Position numbers and translations under genes: made by a program | Part shown: piece by piece, positions 1 through 9,060 of the stretch | How the letters are laid out: the number at the start of each line of letters is the position of its first letter | How positions within the stretch are numbered: position 1 is the first letter of the stretch | DNA from: JAAEPI01 sp965212145 | GTDB taxonomy: Bacteria > Bacteroidota > Bacteroidia > Cytophagales > Cyclobacteriaceae | Assembly (NCBI GenBank): GCA_965212145.1 | Contig: CBDBUY010000004.1 | Span: 806,001 to 870,000 of the forward strand | Direction of reading: 5' to 3' | DNA: 64,000 nucleotides | The notes under the pieces: model-generated | Seen by the model: the letters and a program-made list of their open reading frames with translations, nothing else | Database searches by the model: none | Told to the model about the DNA's origin: nothing

Positions 1-154
1 CCACATTCCGGACATGAAAAAATGTCTCGCGGGAGTGATGAACATTCCTGAATCAGATGTCTCCATCAAAGCGACGACTACCGAGAAATTGGGCTTTGTC
101 GGAACTGAGAAGGGCGTGAGTGCCCATGCTGTGGTGTTGGTTTACAAGGACTAG
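1..154 (+). CDS. ispF: IspF C-terminus (partial): 2-C-methyl-D-erythritol 2,4-cyclodiphosphate synthase
   Basis: The reading frame from base 2 is open from the window edge to a TAG at 152-154, giving 50 residues. It contains VSIKATTTEKLGFVG followed by SAHAVVLV, the C-terminal signature of IspF, the cytoplasmic MEP-pathway enzyme that cyclises CDP-methylerythritol phosphate during isoprenoid precursor synthesis. The start and the metal-binding N-terminal part lie outside the window. Its stop overlaps that of the convergent M28 peptidase in the tetramer CTAG at 151-154. The family call is firm from the motif; nothing can be said of its promoter. Confidence 0.93.
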   Translation, partial: HIPDMKKCLAGVMNIPESDVSIKATTTEKLGFVGTEKGVSAHAVVLVYKD

Positions 155-1614
155 TCCTTATACAACTCCTCCCCAGCCTCATAGTACTTATCACCTTCGG
201 TCCAGAAGGGCTTTTCCTTGTCGTTGGCGATGAGGCGCCCGGTCAGGACATAGGTGCTCCAGTATTTTTGGAGGTAGTCCAAATCCAGAGATTCCACATT
301 GTCCGATTGCTGGTGATAGTATTTCTGAATTTCTGCATCGAAGGCTGTGAGGCCCATGCTGAAGTCCGGGGCGGGTACGCCCTTACTGGCAAACCGGACA
401 TTGTCTGAACGATCAAAAAGTCCTTGCTCGGGTGCAGGATCATCAATGGCTTCTAACCCAAAGGCCGAACACGCTTTCTTGATGTTTTCCTCAGCAGTAG
501 TCCTTGGCAGGCCGATGATGGTCACTTTGGACGTGTCGTTGTACCCGGCTCCATCTACGTTGTTGCAGAAGACCATCTGATTAACCGGAAGCGGTGAATT
601 GTCCACAAAATACTTGCTGCCCAGCAATCCTTTTTCCTCTGCTGTGAAAAGAACGAAAAGCGCGGATCGCTTGGTTGGGTTTTGAGCGATGCTCTTGGCG
701 GCTTGTAATACTGCAACAATCCCCACGGCATTGTCTCGTGCACCATTGAAAATGGAGTCCCCCTCGGCATTAGGCTGACCCACGCCCACATGGTCGTAGT
801 GCGCACAGTATACTACGTACTCCTCTTTAAGTTTGGGGTCAGACCCTTCTACGAACCCGACCACATTGGGCGCTGTGAATTTTTTATCATCCGCTCCCTC
901 GATTTGCACTGTGACTTCCTTCGCTTTTTTGAAGGTATCTGTGGCTTCCCTGTTGTTGTCCAGCAACCAAAACGAAGGGAACGAATTATCATCACCTTCA
1001 TCCAATCCAATCTGGTCTTTATTCAGATATCGCACGAGAAGTTGCCATGGAATCTGAGGGGAATTATACAATTCGATCAGCCCGGCCGCTCCAGCTTCTT
1101 TGGCTACTTTTCGCTTGTCGGCACTAATCCCAAACCACGCCTGTGGGCTTTGCTCTTTTCCATCTCCGCACGACGCAACGATTATTTTTCCTTTCACATC
1201 GGCTTTTGAAATCTCTTCAACGAGTCCGTGTTTCAACATCACAATTCCACCAGTCCAATCCAGGTTGCCTCCCGACATTTTCAGAAAATCAGAAGCATAT
1301 CCGTAGGATTTGCCACCGACCGCAATAGCTCCCATGGTGGGCACGTTGGAGTTTTTGAAAGGTACAGGCTGCATAAAGTTGGGATGTGCATCGTAAGCTT
1401 TCACACCATACATTTCCAATTGCGTGGCGATGAATTTAGCTGCCGTTTCCTGTCCTTGAGATGGCGTATCTCGACCCCTCAATTCATCGGATGCCAGGAA
1501 AGATATTTGAGCCTTTACTTCAGCAGGATTTACCGATTTCGTTACCAAGTCTTTGTCTGATTGAGCAAAGAGGGTGCTGGTGACCAGGAGACACAGGGCA
1601 ATGTAGATTTTCAT
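151..1614 (-). CDS. Secreted M28-family zinc aminopeptidase
   Basis: A 487-residue protein with a signal peptide (about residues 1-18, ending LFAQ), so probably periplasmic or outer-membrane associated. The catalytic M28 domain is in the C-terminal half. The expected di-zinc ligands are visible: H272 and D274 in AHYDHVG, D294 in GARDNAVG, the E326-E327 pair, D354, and H434 in YYHQQSDN. The stretch at about 120-240 between signal peptide and catalytic core resembles a protease-associated (PA-like) insertion. Family members remove N-terminal amino acids from peptides; the substrate here is unknown. The gene is monocistronic, divergent from mnmD (49 nt apart) and convergent with ispF. Confidence 0.9.
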   Translation of the reverse strand: MKIYIALCLLVTSTLFAQSDKDLVTKSVNPAEVKAQISFLASDELRGRDTPSQGQETAAKFIATQLEMYGVKAYDAHPNFMQPVPFKNSNVPTMGAIAVGGKSYGYASDFLKMSGGNLDWTGGIVMLKHGLVEEISKADVKGKIIVASCGDGKEQSPQAWFGISADKRKVAKEAGAAGLIELYNSPQIPWQLLVRYLNKDQIGLDEGDDNSFPSFWLLDNNREATDTFKKAKEVTVQIEGADDKKFTAPNVVGFVEGSDPKLKEEYVVYCAHYDHVGVGQPNAEGDSIFNGARDNAVGIVAVLQAAKSIAQNPTKRSALFVLFTAEEKGLLGSKYFVDNSPLPVNQMVFCNNVDGAGYNDTSKVTIIGLPRTTAEENIKKACSAFGLEAIDDPAPEQGLFDRSDNVRFASKGVPAPDFSMGLTAFDAEIQKYYHQQSDNVESLDLDYLQKYWSTYVLTGRLIANDKEKPFWTEGDKYYEAGEELYKD

Positions 1615-1663
1615 ATTTGGGAAATTTAGAGGCGGAAGTTAGGAAAACTTTCATTTTTGCGGC

Positions 1664-2311
1664 GTGGCACTAAAAATCATCAACACCGAAGACGGCTCCC
1701 AGAGTTTGTATAACGAGGAACTCAACGAAACATACCATTCCACAAAGGGTGCGCAATCTGAGTCAGAGTATGTTTTTCTGAAGCTGGGTCTGGAGGCATT
1801 ACCAATGGACAATGGGCAATTGTCAATTCTGGAGGTGGGTTTCGGAACAGGGCTCAATGCGTGGTTAACCTGGAATTGGACAGAGGAAAATAAAAGGTCA
1901 ACACAAATGGTGTCTTTGGAACCTTTCCCGATTCCGACTGAAGTCCGGCAACAAATGGACCTGAGCTCAGACATCCGGTTCAATTTGATCCATAGTAGCG
2001 AATGGGAGAAACCCGTGAAGTTTACCGATTACTTCACACTCGAAAAGCGGAAATCCGGCATTGAAGAATTGAATGAATTGAATGAATATGATGTCATCTT
2101 TTTTGATGCTTTTGCGCCTAGCAAGCAACCGGAAATATGGTCAGCGGATAATCTTCGAATTTGTTTCGCCAGCCTTAAGAAGGGGGGCATTCTCACGACC
2201 TATTGCGCACAAGGACAGTTCAAACGCAACCTGGTGGAGGTCGGGTTTGAGGTAGAGGTATTGCCTGGAGCATTGGGCAAGAAGGAAATGGTGAGAGCGA
2301 TTAAGAATTAA
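1664..2311 (+). CDS. mnmD: MnmD-type tRNA wobble-uridine methyltransferase
   Basis: A 215-residue protein starting at a GTG. EVGFGTGLNA (residues 57-66) is the SAM-binding motif I, and FFDAFAPSKQPEIW (about 147-159) is the diagnostic motif of the MnmC methyltransferase domain family (DUF752). Stand-alone MnmD proteins lack the FAD oxidoreductase half of MnmC and methylate nm5(s2)U34 to mnm5(s2)U34 in tRNA. The length is normal for a stand-alone enzyme. A CATTTTTG, one base off the -7 consensus, ends four bases before the GTG. The TAA stop overlaps the convergent hydrolase stop in TTAA (2308-2311). Confidence 0.88.
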   Translation: MALKIINTEDGSQSLYNEELNETYHSTKGAQSESEYVFLKLGLEALPMDNGQLSILEVGFGTGLNAWLTWNWTEENKRSTQMVSLEPFPIPTEVRQQMDLSSDIRFNLIHSSEWEKPVKFTDYFTLEKRKSGIEELNELNEYDVIFFDAFAPSKQPEIWSADNLRICFASLKKGGILTTYCAQGQFKRNLVEVGFEVEVLPGALGKKEMVRAIKN

Positions 2312-2940
2312 ATGAGCAATTGATTAATTCTTTTGCTGACCTCTTCGGCGTTTTTAAGAATAATAAAATGCCCTCTTCCAACTACCTCGGCATTCATCCG
2401 ATTCTTGTATGGGATGATTGGGTCTAGTCGACCATGAATATGAACCATGTCGTCCGGTACTTTCTCGTTTTCCCATTTCACGATGGCTCCCAAGGCCCAC
2501 TTGATGAAAGTAGTGTCCATGTCACGGATGATCCCTCTGGCAACCTCACGATGTTTTTTGTTTGTTGGAAAGTTGAGATAGGTCGTCCATGTCGGAGGTC
2601 GATAAATGATGGCTGGCAGAAAATCATGTAGCCTGAAGGTTCTTGAAACTGTGGCCATCCACGGCAGTTCGTGCTTCGTGGCGGCCGATGAGATCAGCAT
2701 GGTTTTTGCCGGGATCATGGTTTTTGCCAATTCAGAAGCTATCATCCCACCGAATGAAACACCCAGCAGAGCGAACGGCTCACTTTGATCAATTTGCTGC
2801 TCAAGCCGAAGGGCATATTTCGATAGAGATTCACTGCGTTCTGGCTCTATCCAGTTTACAGGGACAACTTCATGATCTAAACTGAGATGGGAGAAAATAC
2901 GGCCATCGGTTCCCAAGCCGCTGAAAGCGTAGATTCTCAT
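2308..2940 (-). CDS. Alpha/beta-hydrolase fold protein
   Basis: A 210-residue cytoplasmic protein with no signal peptide. GVSFGG (residues 60-65) is the nucleophile elbow with S62. D173, in HGRLDPIIP, and H191, in GRGHF, complete a plausible Ser-Asp-His triad at the usual spacing. The protein is short, with a small cap region at about 95-150. The substrate cannot be told from sequence; esterase or peptidase-like activity is a family-level inference. It is convergent with mnmD and divergent from the DUF922 gene. Confidence 0.8.
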   Translation of the reverse strand: MRIYAFSGLGTDGRIFSHLSLDHEVVPVNWIEPERSESLSKYALRLEQQIDQSEPFALLGVSFGGMIASELAKTMIPAKTMLISSAATKHELPWMATVSRTFRLHDFLPAIIYRPPTWTTYLNFPTNKKHREVARGIIRDMDTTFIKWALGAIVKWENEKVPDDMVHIHGRLDPIIPYKNRMNAEVVGRGHFIILKNAEEVSKRINQLLI

Positions 2941-2999
2941 TCGGCCGATAAAGACTTAAATTGGAACATCGATTTTTTTCTAACGTTGGTCATTGTTCA

Positions 3000-3575
3000 A
3001 TGAGGACAATACTATTCAATCTTTCTGTTCTGTGTTTTGTTACAATCGGATTCACTCAGAGTTTGGAAATTCCCTGGGTGAGAACACGCCCGTTGACTTG
3101 GGACGATTTTAAAATAGCTTCTGCCAATTCCAGTGAAATGTCTGCCGAGACTTTCAGTGGGATTACCTATGAGGCCAGTATTCGATCGAACAGCCAGCGA
3201 ATTGAGATGGAGCTTGACGTCTACGCTTACTTTGACAAAATCAAGTCCTGGCGAAAACCAGATGATCTCACCCCCGAGCTGCTGAAACATGAACAGGTGC
3301 ACTTTGACATTACGGAACTATATGCTCGATTGCTGAGAAAGACATTCACAGAATACAGCTATTCTAAACAGGTCGATCAAAACTTATTGGATCAGCTTTT
3401 TCAGCAAAATCAACATCGTCTCGATTCGGTGCATAGACAATATGATTTAGACACGGATCACTCTCGATTCGCGGAAGGTCAAAAGCTTTGGGAACAATTC
3501 ATCGAAAGCTCCATTCGGCAGTTTGAAAATTATTCTGATCGAAATATCAAAGTCTTGATTGACTTGACGGACTAG
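3000..3575 (+). CDS. DUF922-like secreted protein with HExxH motif
   Basis: I place the start at the ATG at 3000, giving 191 residues, because it begins a clean signal peptide ending GFTQ at about residue 20. A TTG at 2961 would add 13 residues in front of that signal. The mature part opens with a TWDDF stretch and carries HEQVH at residues 97-101, an HExxH zincin motif followed by FDI, as in the DUF922 family, which is suspected to include zinc proteases. No activity is established. Its TAG shares CTAG (3572-3575) with the convergent DUF4249 gene. A TAACGTTG, one base off a -7 box, sits about ten bases before the start. Confidence 0.7.
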   Translation: MRTILFNLSVLCFVTIGFTQSLEIPWVRTRPLTWDDFKIASANSSEMSAETFSGITYEASIRSNSQRIEMELDVYAYFDKIKSWRKPDDLTPELLKHEQVHFDITELYARLLRKTFTEYSYSKQVDQNLLDQLFQQNQHRLDSVHRQYDLDTDHSRFAEGQKLWEQFIESSIRQFENYSDRNIKVLIDLTD

Positions 3576-4495
3576 TCTTCAAAAATCGCTTCTTCTGTAA
3601 ACTTCCGGCCATTCCCAGAAACTGCTGACGTGCAGAAAAAGCCCACTACTTTTTGATCTGAGTCTTCTGAGAAGATGTTCGAATGTGTATTGGCCAGCGG
3701 TGTAGAAAACAGTTCTCCGAAACCTCCCGGTCTGTTGGTTTGTAACTGGACTTGAAAAAGGAAAAAGAACGCCTCATATGTGATAGAGCTAATCTCTACG
3801 TAGGCTGAATCCCCCAATTCATACGGTGGCAAAAAACTACCGTCATCGGCTTGATCAAATGGGTTCATCGCATCTCGAATCGGCTGAATGAAAATGAGTC
3901 CATCAGCATTGCCATCTTGAGAAAATCCAGCATCGTAAGCAATGAAAAGTTCCAAAGGCTTGGATAGAAACTCTCCATTTTTCCAGGCTTTAATCCAATA
4001 AGTGTCACCAGCACCGACGAAATCTCGAGCCCAGAATTCCCCGAAATACGCATCGTCTACAAAGGGATTTCCAGGTTCCAAACGCCAGGTGATACTGTCC
4101 ACTTTTGGTACACGATTCATCGATGACACAGAGTTGAAATGCTCCCCGTTGAGCTCAATATCCAGGAGGTAATTCTTCCCAATATCCCCGAAGGAATCGG
4201 TCTCATCGACTGGGTTCCATACGTATTTCCCCGGCTCTTCCTCAGTGAAGATGATAGGATTCAGGGGGTCATCTGTGTCAGTCACCGTGATCACCGCACC
4301 TGATATTCCTTGAGGTTCATCCTGATTGAAATAGGTATTTGCCCTAGTAATGGAAATTACCTGAGGTTCTGCTTTTCTATAAAGCCAAGCGTCTATAACG
4401 ATCGGAGCATCAGCATCCGGCAATTCCGGATTGATGACATCCTCGCATCCCCAGATTAATAAAACGACCAGTATGGGTGTTAACAGTTTTTTCAT
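3572..4495 (-). CDS. DUF4249 outer-membrane lipoprotein
   Basis: A 307-residue protein with a lipoprotein signal: a hydrophobic stretch then WGC, putting the lipidated Cys at residue 17. The mature start reads APIVIDAWL, as in the DUF4249 family, which is typically encoded next to TonB-dependent receptors in Bacteroidota and is thought to sit on the outer membrane as an accessory to the receptor. That pairing holds here: the receptor stop and this ATG overlap (TGATG on the minus strand), which suggests translational coupling. The ligand is unknown. It is the last gene of the rimO-bshC-ygfA-receptor cluster. Confidence 0.85.
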   Translation of the reverse strand: MKKLLTPILVVLLIWGCEDVINPELPDADAPIVIDAWLYRKAEPQVISITRANTYFNQDEPQGISGAVITVTDTDDPLNPIIFTEEEPGKYVWNPVDETDSFGDIGKNYLLDIELNGEHFNSVSSMNRVPKVDSITWRLEPGNPFVDDAYFGEFWARDFVGAGDTYWIKAWKNGEFLSKPLELFIAYDAGFSQDGNADGLIFIQPIRDAMNPFDQADDGSFLPPYELGDSAYVEISSITYEAFFFLFQVQLQTNRPGGFGELFSTPLANTHSNIFSEDSDQKVVGFFCTSAVSGNGRKFTEEAIFED

Positions 4496-6894
4496 CAGAA
4501 ATGGAAATTATAGGTAACAGATGGTACAATGGAGCCAAGAATTGACACTTGCCGACCCTCGGTGACAGGCATTTCGCCGGGCTGATAGCGTTCATCCTGC
4601 TGAGCGAAGTAGATCGAAAAAGGATTTTTGCGGTTGTACAAATTATAGAATGTGATGACCCATGAGTCCTGGTTCTTCCTGACTCTTCCTTTTCGAGTGA
4701 TTTTCCGGCCTAGCCGAGTAATTGAAAAATCCATGCGGTGATAACTCGGTATTCGAAGATTGTTTCTGGTGTTCTGCGCATTTTCCGGAATGGTCATTCC
4801 CTGAACTTCATATCTGTGCGTTGGGAATGTTGTGGGCGTCCCACTCAAATAGGAGAAGTTGGCGGAGATAGTCGTACGCTCATCCAGCTCGTAAAAAGTC
4901 GCAATCTTCAAGTTGTGACGTTGGTCATATCTAGCCGGGTACCAATTTCCTTTTCGGTTTTCAGTGTCGGTTCTGAAGTTGATTCCGTCCACCTTGAGTT
5001 CTGTGCGGCCAAGCGTGTAGCTTACCCAGCCGGTTACTCGGCCTTCGTTTTTCTTGACATAGAGCTCCAGTCCATAGGCCCGTCCAATTCCTGTTAAGAG
5101 GTCAGCTTCAATTTCCTCATTGATGAAAAGCTCAGCGCCATCGATGTAGTCGTTCTGATTTTTGGTTTCCCGGTAATACACCTCCACAGAGGTTTCGAAA
5201 TCATTGTCTCGAAAATTCTTGAAGTATCCCAGAGCCACCTGATCGCCGAGTTGAGGTTTCAGGTTATTCGTGCTTGGAGTCCAAATGTCCAGTGGGTTGG
5301 AGGCTGTGGTATTCGAAATCAAATGGATGTACTGAACCGTTCGATTATAGCTGGCCTTAACTGAGGAGGTTTGAGTAAGGTTGTATTTCATGGAAAAGCG
5401 AGGCTCCAGGTTGTGATAAGACTGGATGGTTTCTCCTCTTTTCGCCTGGAAGGTCTGATCAACTGCTGGACGATATCCCGCCAAAGTATCCCGGAAAGTG
5501 AAATATTGTCCCGGTCCCATGTAATTGTAACCGGAATATCTCACACCATACAAAAGGGTCATTTTATTGCTGACCTTCTGCTCATTTCCAACATGTACTG
5601 CATACTCTAGCGCATGCTTATGCGGCAAATCGAACTTGGTCACTTCTCCTAAACTCACGCCTTGCGCATTGGCTGGCTGAAACTCATAGCCGATAATTTC
5701 ACCACCAAATGTGAGCTCATTCTGTGGGTTGATGTAAAAAGTGAATTCCGGTTTGAAATTAAGGGTCGTAATGTTTGATGACCACTGAAACTTATCCAGC
5801 GCATCGTCTCCGAATGCCAGTTCGTAATCGTAATCACTCACGAAAAAGGTGAGGTTCGAAAACAACCTTTGATTATACAAATGATTCCACCTCAGTGCGA
5901 GTGTCTTGCTGCCCCAGTTGATGCCCTGCTGGGAGTCAAAGTTGAAAATATCGCGCCCGAAGTAGCCTGATAAATACAGTCTGTCCTTATCGGAGAAATT
6001 GTAATTGGTCTTGGCCGTCAGGTCGTAGAAGTACAAGGCAGCTCCATCGTCGAAGACATCTGTAAAAGGTCGGGCAAGCACATCAATATAGGATCTACGA
6101 CCAGCGATGATGAATGATGACTTGTCTTTTTTGATCGGCCCCTCTATGGCCAATCGACTGAAAATGGAACCGACACCTCCATTGACTTCCATCTCCTTGG
6201 AGTTTCCCTCCTTCATCCGGATATCCAGAATTGAGGCAATTCGACCCCCGAAACGAGGAGGAATTCCCCCTTTGTAGAGCTTCACGTCCTTTACGGCATC
6301 AGGATTGAAAACCGAGAAGAAGCCCAACATGTGTGAGGTGTTATAAATCGGGGCTTCATCCAAAACGACCAAGTTTTGGCCGACACTTCCGCCACGAACA
6401 TTGAAGCCAGACGATCCTTCACCCACTGTACTCACACCGGGTAAAAGTTGGAGGCTTTTGATCACATCAACCTCTCCCAAAAAGGAAGGAATTTTTCGAA
6501 TGGTTTCAATGCTCAGTTCCGCGGTACTCATTTCAGCACCTGATACATTGACATCCTCCGGTTCGGCAGTCACAATGACTTCTTCCAGCTGTACATCATC
6601 AGATGCTAATTCCACGTCCATCCGCTGATCATTCGTGAGATTGATGGTTTTTGTTTGTGTCTGGTAGCCGAGATAGCGGTATTCCACCGTGTAAGTGCCG
6701 GGATCCAGCGTCACCGAATAGAAGCCATATACGTTGGTTACCCCTCCGCCCTGAATCTCTGTTACGTAAACCGTAGCTCCAATCAGCGCCTCTCCATCAT
6801 TGGAATCGGTGACCGTGCCATTAATGGTGAATTTTTCCTGAGAAACCGCACAGAAAGATACCAGCCAGAGTGTGACGAGACAAAGTTTTTTCAA
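4495..6894 (-). CDS. TonB-dependent receptor with CarboxypepD_reg-like N-terminal domain
   Basis: I chose the TTG at 6894, giving 799 residues, because it begins a good signal peptide (LKKLCLVTLW to CAVSQ). The longer open frame to 7056 would run into ygfA. Domains in order: signal peptide; a beta-sandwich CarboxypepD_reg-like domain (about 20-105, GTVTDSNDGEALIGATV); a plug (about 120-230, with FNVRGGSVGQNLVVLDEAP); and an outer-membrane beta-barrel to the C-terminal YNFHF, which ends in Phe as barrel proteins do. It imports an unknown ligand across the outer membrane with TonB energy. It is coupled to DUF4249, and a -7 box lies at 6948-6955. Confidence 0.88.
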   Translation of the reverse strand: MKKLCLVTLWLVSFCAVSQEKFTINGTVTDSNDGEALIGATVYVTEIQGGGVTNVYGFYSVTLDPGTYTVEYRYLGYQTQTKTINLTNDQRMDVELASDDVQLEEVIVTAEPEDVNVSGAEMSTAELSIETIRKIPSFLGEVDVIKSLQLLPGVSTVGEGSSGFNVRGGSVGQNLVVLDEAPIYNTSHMLGFFSVFNPDAVKDVKLYKGGIPPRFGGRIASILDIRMKEGNSKEMEVNGGVGSIFSRLAIEGPIKKDKSSFIIAGRRSYIDVLARPFTDVFDDGAALYFYDLTAKTNYNFSDKDRLYLSGYFGRDIFNFDSQQGINWGSKTLALRWNHLYNQRLFSNLTFFVSDYDYELAFGDDALDKFQWSSNITTLNFKPEFTFYINPQNELTFGGEIIGYEFQPANAQGVSLGEVTKFDLPHKHALEYAVHVGNEQKVSNKMTLLYGVRYSGYNYMGPGQYFTFRDTLAGYRPAVDQTFQAKRGETIQSYHNLEPRFSMKYNLTQTSSVKASYNRTVQYIHLISNTTASNPLDIWTPSTNNLKPQLGDQVALGYFKNFRDNDFETSVEVYYRETKNQNDYIDGAELFINEEIEADLLTGIGRAYGLELYVKKNEGRVTGWVSYTLGRTELKVDGINFRTDTENRKGNWYPARYDQRHNLKIATFYELDERTTISANFSYLSGTPTTFPTHRYEVQGMTIPENAQNTRNNLRIPSYHRMDFSITRLGRKITRKGRVRKNQDSWVITFYNLYNRKNPFSIYFAQQDERYQPGEMPVTEGRQVSILGSIVPSVTYNFHF

Positions 6895-6947
6895 AGTGGT
6901 GATTTGTATTACACGAAACAAAGACGAGCCGTTGTTATTAAGGTTTC

Positions 6948-6955
6948 CAAAATTA
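6948..6955 (-). promoter_or_regulatory. Predicted -7 box for the TonB receptor
   Basis: On the minus strand this reads TAATTTTG, an exact TAnnTTTG. It overlaps the last codons of ygfA and lies about 54 nt before the TTG start. No clear -33 TTTG precedes it. It could give the receptor/DUF4249 pair transcription independent of rimO-bshC-ygfA. Confidence 0.45.
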
Positions 6956-7507
6956 AGAGTCCAACGAATAAAATAACACATGGCTAACAGGCACATCCCA
7001 CTCCTCAGTTCCCAAATGGTCAAATAAAGTTGCAAGCGACAAACCAATCGATTCACCAGTGTAATTGGCTAATAACCGATCGTAAAACCCACCACCATAC
7101 CCGATTCGAGACCCGTGCTTATCGCCTGCAAGTAAGGGCACAAGGATCGCATCAGCTTCTTGCATGGTCGTCGGTTTGGCATTAATTGGTTCTGGAATTC
7201 CCAATCGATTGATTTCCAACTTCGTTTCGAGTTCCAGCCAAAAATGAGCCATGACCTTAGATTCAAAGTCAGTTTTAGAAACCATGATTCTTCGTCCCTC
7301 ATCCCAAAGTGTCTTAAATATTGGTGTCATGTCTGGTTCTCCGTTTCGACGGATTGGTAGGAATGTGTGAATGGTCTTGAAATCTTTCTCGCGGACAATC
7401 TTGAGCACGGATTGGCAGAGGTACTCGTTCCGCTTTTGATATTCTCCATCCGACAACATTCGCCGATAGTCGAGGAGCATTTTGCGGAGAAGATTTTTAT
7501 CCATCAT
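6953..7507 (-). CDS. ygfA: 5-formyltetrahydrofolate cyclo-ligase
   Basis: A 184-residue protein, normal for the family. RIGYGGGFYDRLL near residue 140 is the conserved nucleotide/folate-binding signature. The enzyme uses ATP to convert 5-formyl-THF to 5,10-methenyl-THF in one-carbon metabolism. Two adjacent ATGs (7507 and 7504) both overlap the TGA of bshC, so the two are probably translationally coupled; the exact start is ambiguous by one codon. No functional link to bacillithiol synthesis is obvious beyond shared transcription. Confidence 0.92.
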   Translation of the reverse strand: MMDKNLLRKMLLDYRRMLSDGEYQKRNEYLCQSVLKIVREKDFKTIHTFLPIRRNGEPDMTPIFKTLWDEGRRIMVSKTDFESKVMAHFWLELETKLEINRLGIPEPINAKPTTMQEADAILVPLLAGDKHGSRIGYGGGFYDRLLANYTGESIGLSLATLFDHLGTEEWDVPVSHVLFYSLDS

Positions 7508-9060
7508 TGTAAAAGCAAATGCATCCGATAATCGAACGGATCGAATGCATCAAGCAGTTCCTTTATAAAGTTGGGGTTTTCCTGATAGAAATTCAGAAAA
7601 TTGTCACGCCGCTCTTGAAGACTTCCATTTGGGAAAAGGGCATCCTTCACTTTTAGAATTTGGCCTAAAACGTCTTTGTGGTTGCGCTTTTCGGCTCGTA
7701 ATAATTTCTTTTCTGCCTTCTCTATTTTTCCAATTGCTCGCGCATGTAATGCCTCCAAATGCTGAACGAGAGTTGGATCTACCGCCTCTGCCTTGCCTTT
7801 GAGCTTTTCATAAACCGCAACCAACTCCTTCAACTCACCCTCAAATGTGAGATCTTTTTGGCCATTCTTTTGGAGCCATTCTTTTTCCAGCTGATCGGTT
7901 TCTTCGAAAATTTCATCGTTTTTAAAGCCGGTTTTACTCCAGGTTCGCTGAAGATGCCCTGGTACGATCAAACCAAAATTCCTTGGCATTAATATCGGGA
8001 ACGGCACCTCAAAATGCTCAAACATGGATTTCAGCTGTAGCCAATACACCAGCTCAGAAGGCCCTCCGACGTAAGCCAAATTCGGAAGGATCATTTCCTG
8101 ATACAGCGGGCGAAGAATCACATTCGGGCTGAATCGCTCGGGATGTTCCTGAATGAGTTGAGTAAGCTCGGCCTCAGTAAAGCTTAGATCCGTATCTACG
8201 CCTTTAAATGAGTCCCCTGACTTTTCAATTCTGACTCGAGTCCCATCGTGCAGGTAGAAGAAATTCACCTCACGGCAGTTGACCTGAATCTTAAATCCAA
8301 TGGATTCCAGCCTTTCGGATTGCTTCGTAACCAGCTCATTGGGCTTTTGTTCCAGAATGTCCGATTTCATCACGGGGATGAATTCTTCTTTCAAACTTCT
8401 ATCATCCGCATCTATCACGACCAATCCCTGCTCCCCAAAGAGCTCATTGACATACTGTCGAGCGGCATTGGCCAGGGAGGTATTCTCTAAATAGGCCTTT
8501 TCGAAAATGCTTACATCTCCGGGTAACTGATCCAGCACTTGCTTCAATTCCTTAGGATCGAAATGACCCACAGCCCCAGACTGTTCGGTCTTCCATTGAT
8601 ACTTTTTTCCATGCAGAAAGAAATAGCTAATCTCCTCAAAATCATGATCTTCAGAGGCCATCCAATAAACCGGCACGAAATGACAATCGGGGTATTTCTG
8701 TTTTAGCTCCTTGGCTGCATTAATGACCGTAACGATCTTGTAAATAAAGTAAAGTGGGCCGGTGAAGATGTTGAGCTGGTGCCCGGTGGTGATGGTGAAC
8801 GTTTGGTCAGAAAGGAGGGAATCGATATTGGAATTGAGTAAATCCGAACACTCAAGTTCCCGGTATTGCGCCTTCAGTACCTCAACCAGCTTTTGCCTTT
8901 TGTTTTTTGAAAAAGTCCGATTCTGGATGACTCCCTCAAAATGCTTGATGGTGGGTTTGGCATTGTAAAAGGGGGTGAGTTTCTCACTGGCCGCTACATA
9001 CTCCAGAAATGATTCGGAGAAGAACCCCGTTTTGTCCAGCTCGATTTTTTCGACTTTCAT
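7504..9060 (-). CDS. bshC: BshC, putative cysteine-adding enzyme of bacillithiol synthesis
   Basis: A 518-residue protein. It is recognised by TTGHQLNIFTGPLY and YKI at about residues 93-110 and by the block VYWMASEDHDF at about 130-141, both hallmarks of BshC, with a coiled-coil-like C-terminal part (about 395-480). BshC is thought to add L-cysteine to GlcN-malate, the last step in making the thiol bacillithiol. bshA and bshB are not in the window. The ATG abuts the rimO TAA directly (TAAATG), so it is read from the rimO transcript. Confidence 0.92.
   Translation of the reverse strand: MKVEKIELDKTGFFSESFLEYVAASEKLTPFYNAKPTIKHFEGVIQNRTFSKNKRQKLVEVLKAQYRELECSDLLNSNIDSLLSDQTFTITTGHQLNIFTGPLYFIYKIVTVINAAKELKQKYPDCHFVPVYWMASEDHDFEEISYFFLHGKKYQWKTEQSGAVGHFDPKELKQVLDQLPGDVSIFEKAYLENTSLANAARQYVNELFGEQGLVVIDADDRSLKEEFIPVMKSDILEQKPNELVTKQSERLESIGFKIQVNCREVNFFYLHDGTRVRIEKSGDSFKGVDTDLSFTEAELTQLIQEHPERFSPNVILRPLYQEMILPNLAYVGGPSELVYWLQLKSMFEHFEVPFPILMPRNFGLIVPGHLQRTWSKTGFKNDEIFEETDQLEKEWLQKNGQKDLTFEGELKELVAVYEKLKGKAEAVDPTLVQHLEALHARAIGKIEKAEKKLLRAEKRNHKDVLGQILKVKDALFPNGSLQERRDNFLNFYQENPNFIKELLDAFDPFDYRMHLLLQ

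Noticed and set aside
790..1560. Several long plus-strand frames opposite the M28 gene
   Set aside because: They are antisense shadows of a gene with full catalytic motifs and show no family pattern.
6895..7056. Longer N-terminus for the TonB receptor
   Set aside because: It overlaps ygfA and puts about 54 residues before a normal signal peptide that begins at the TTG at 6894.
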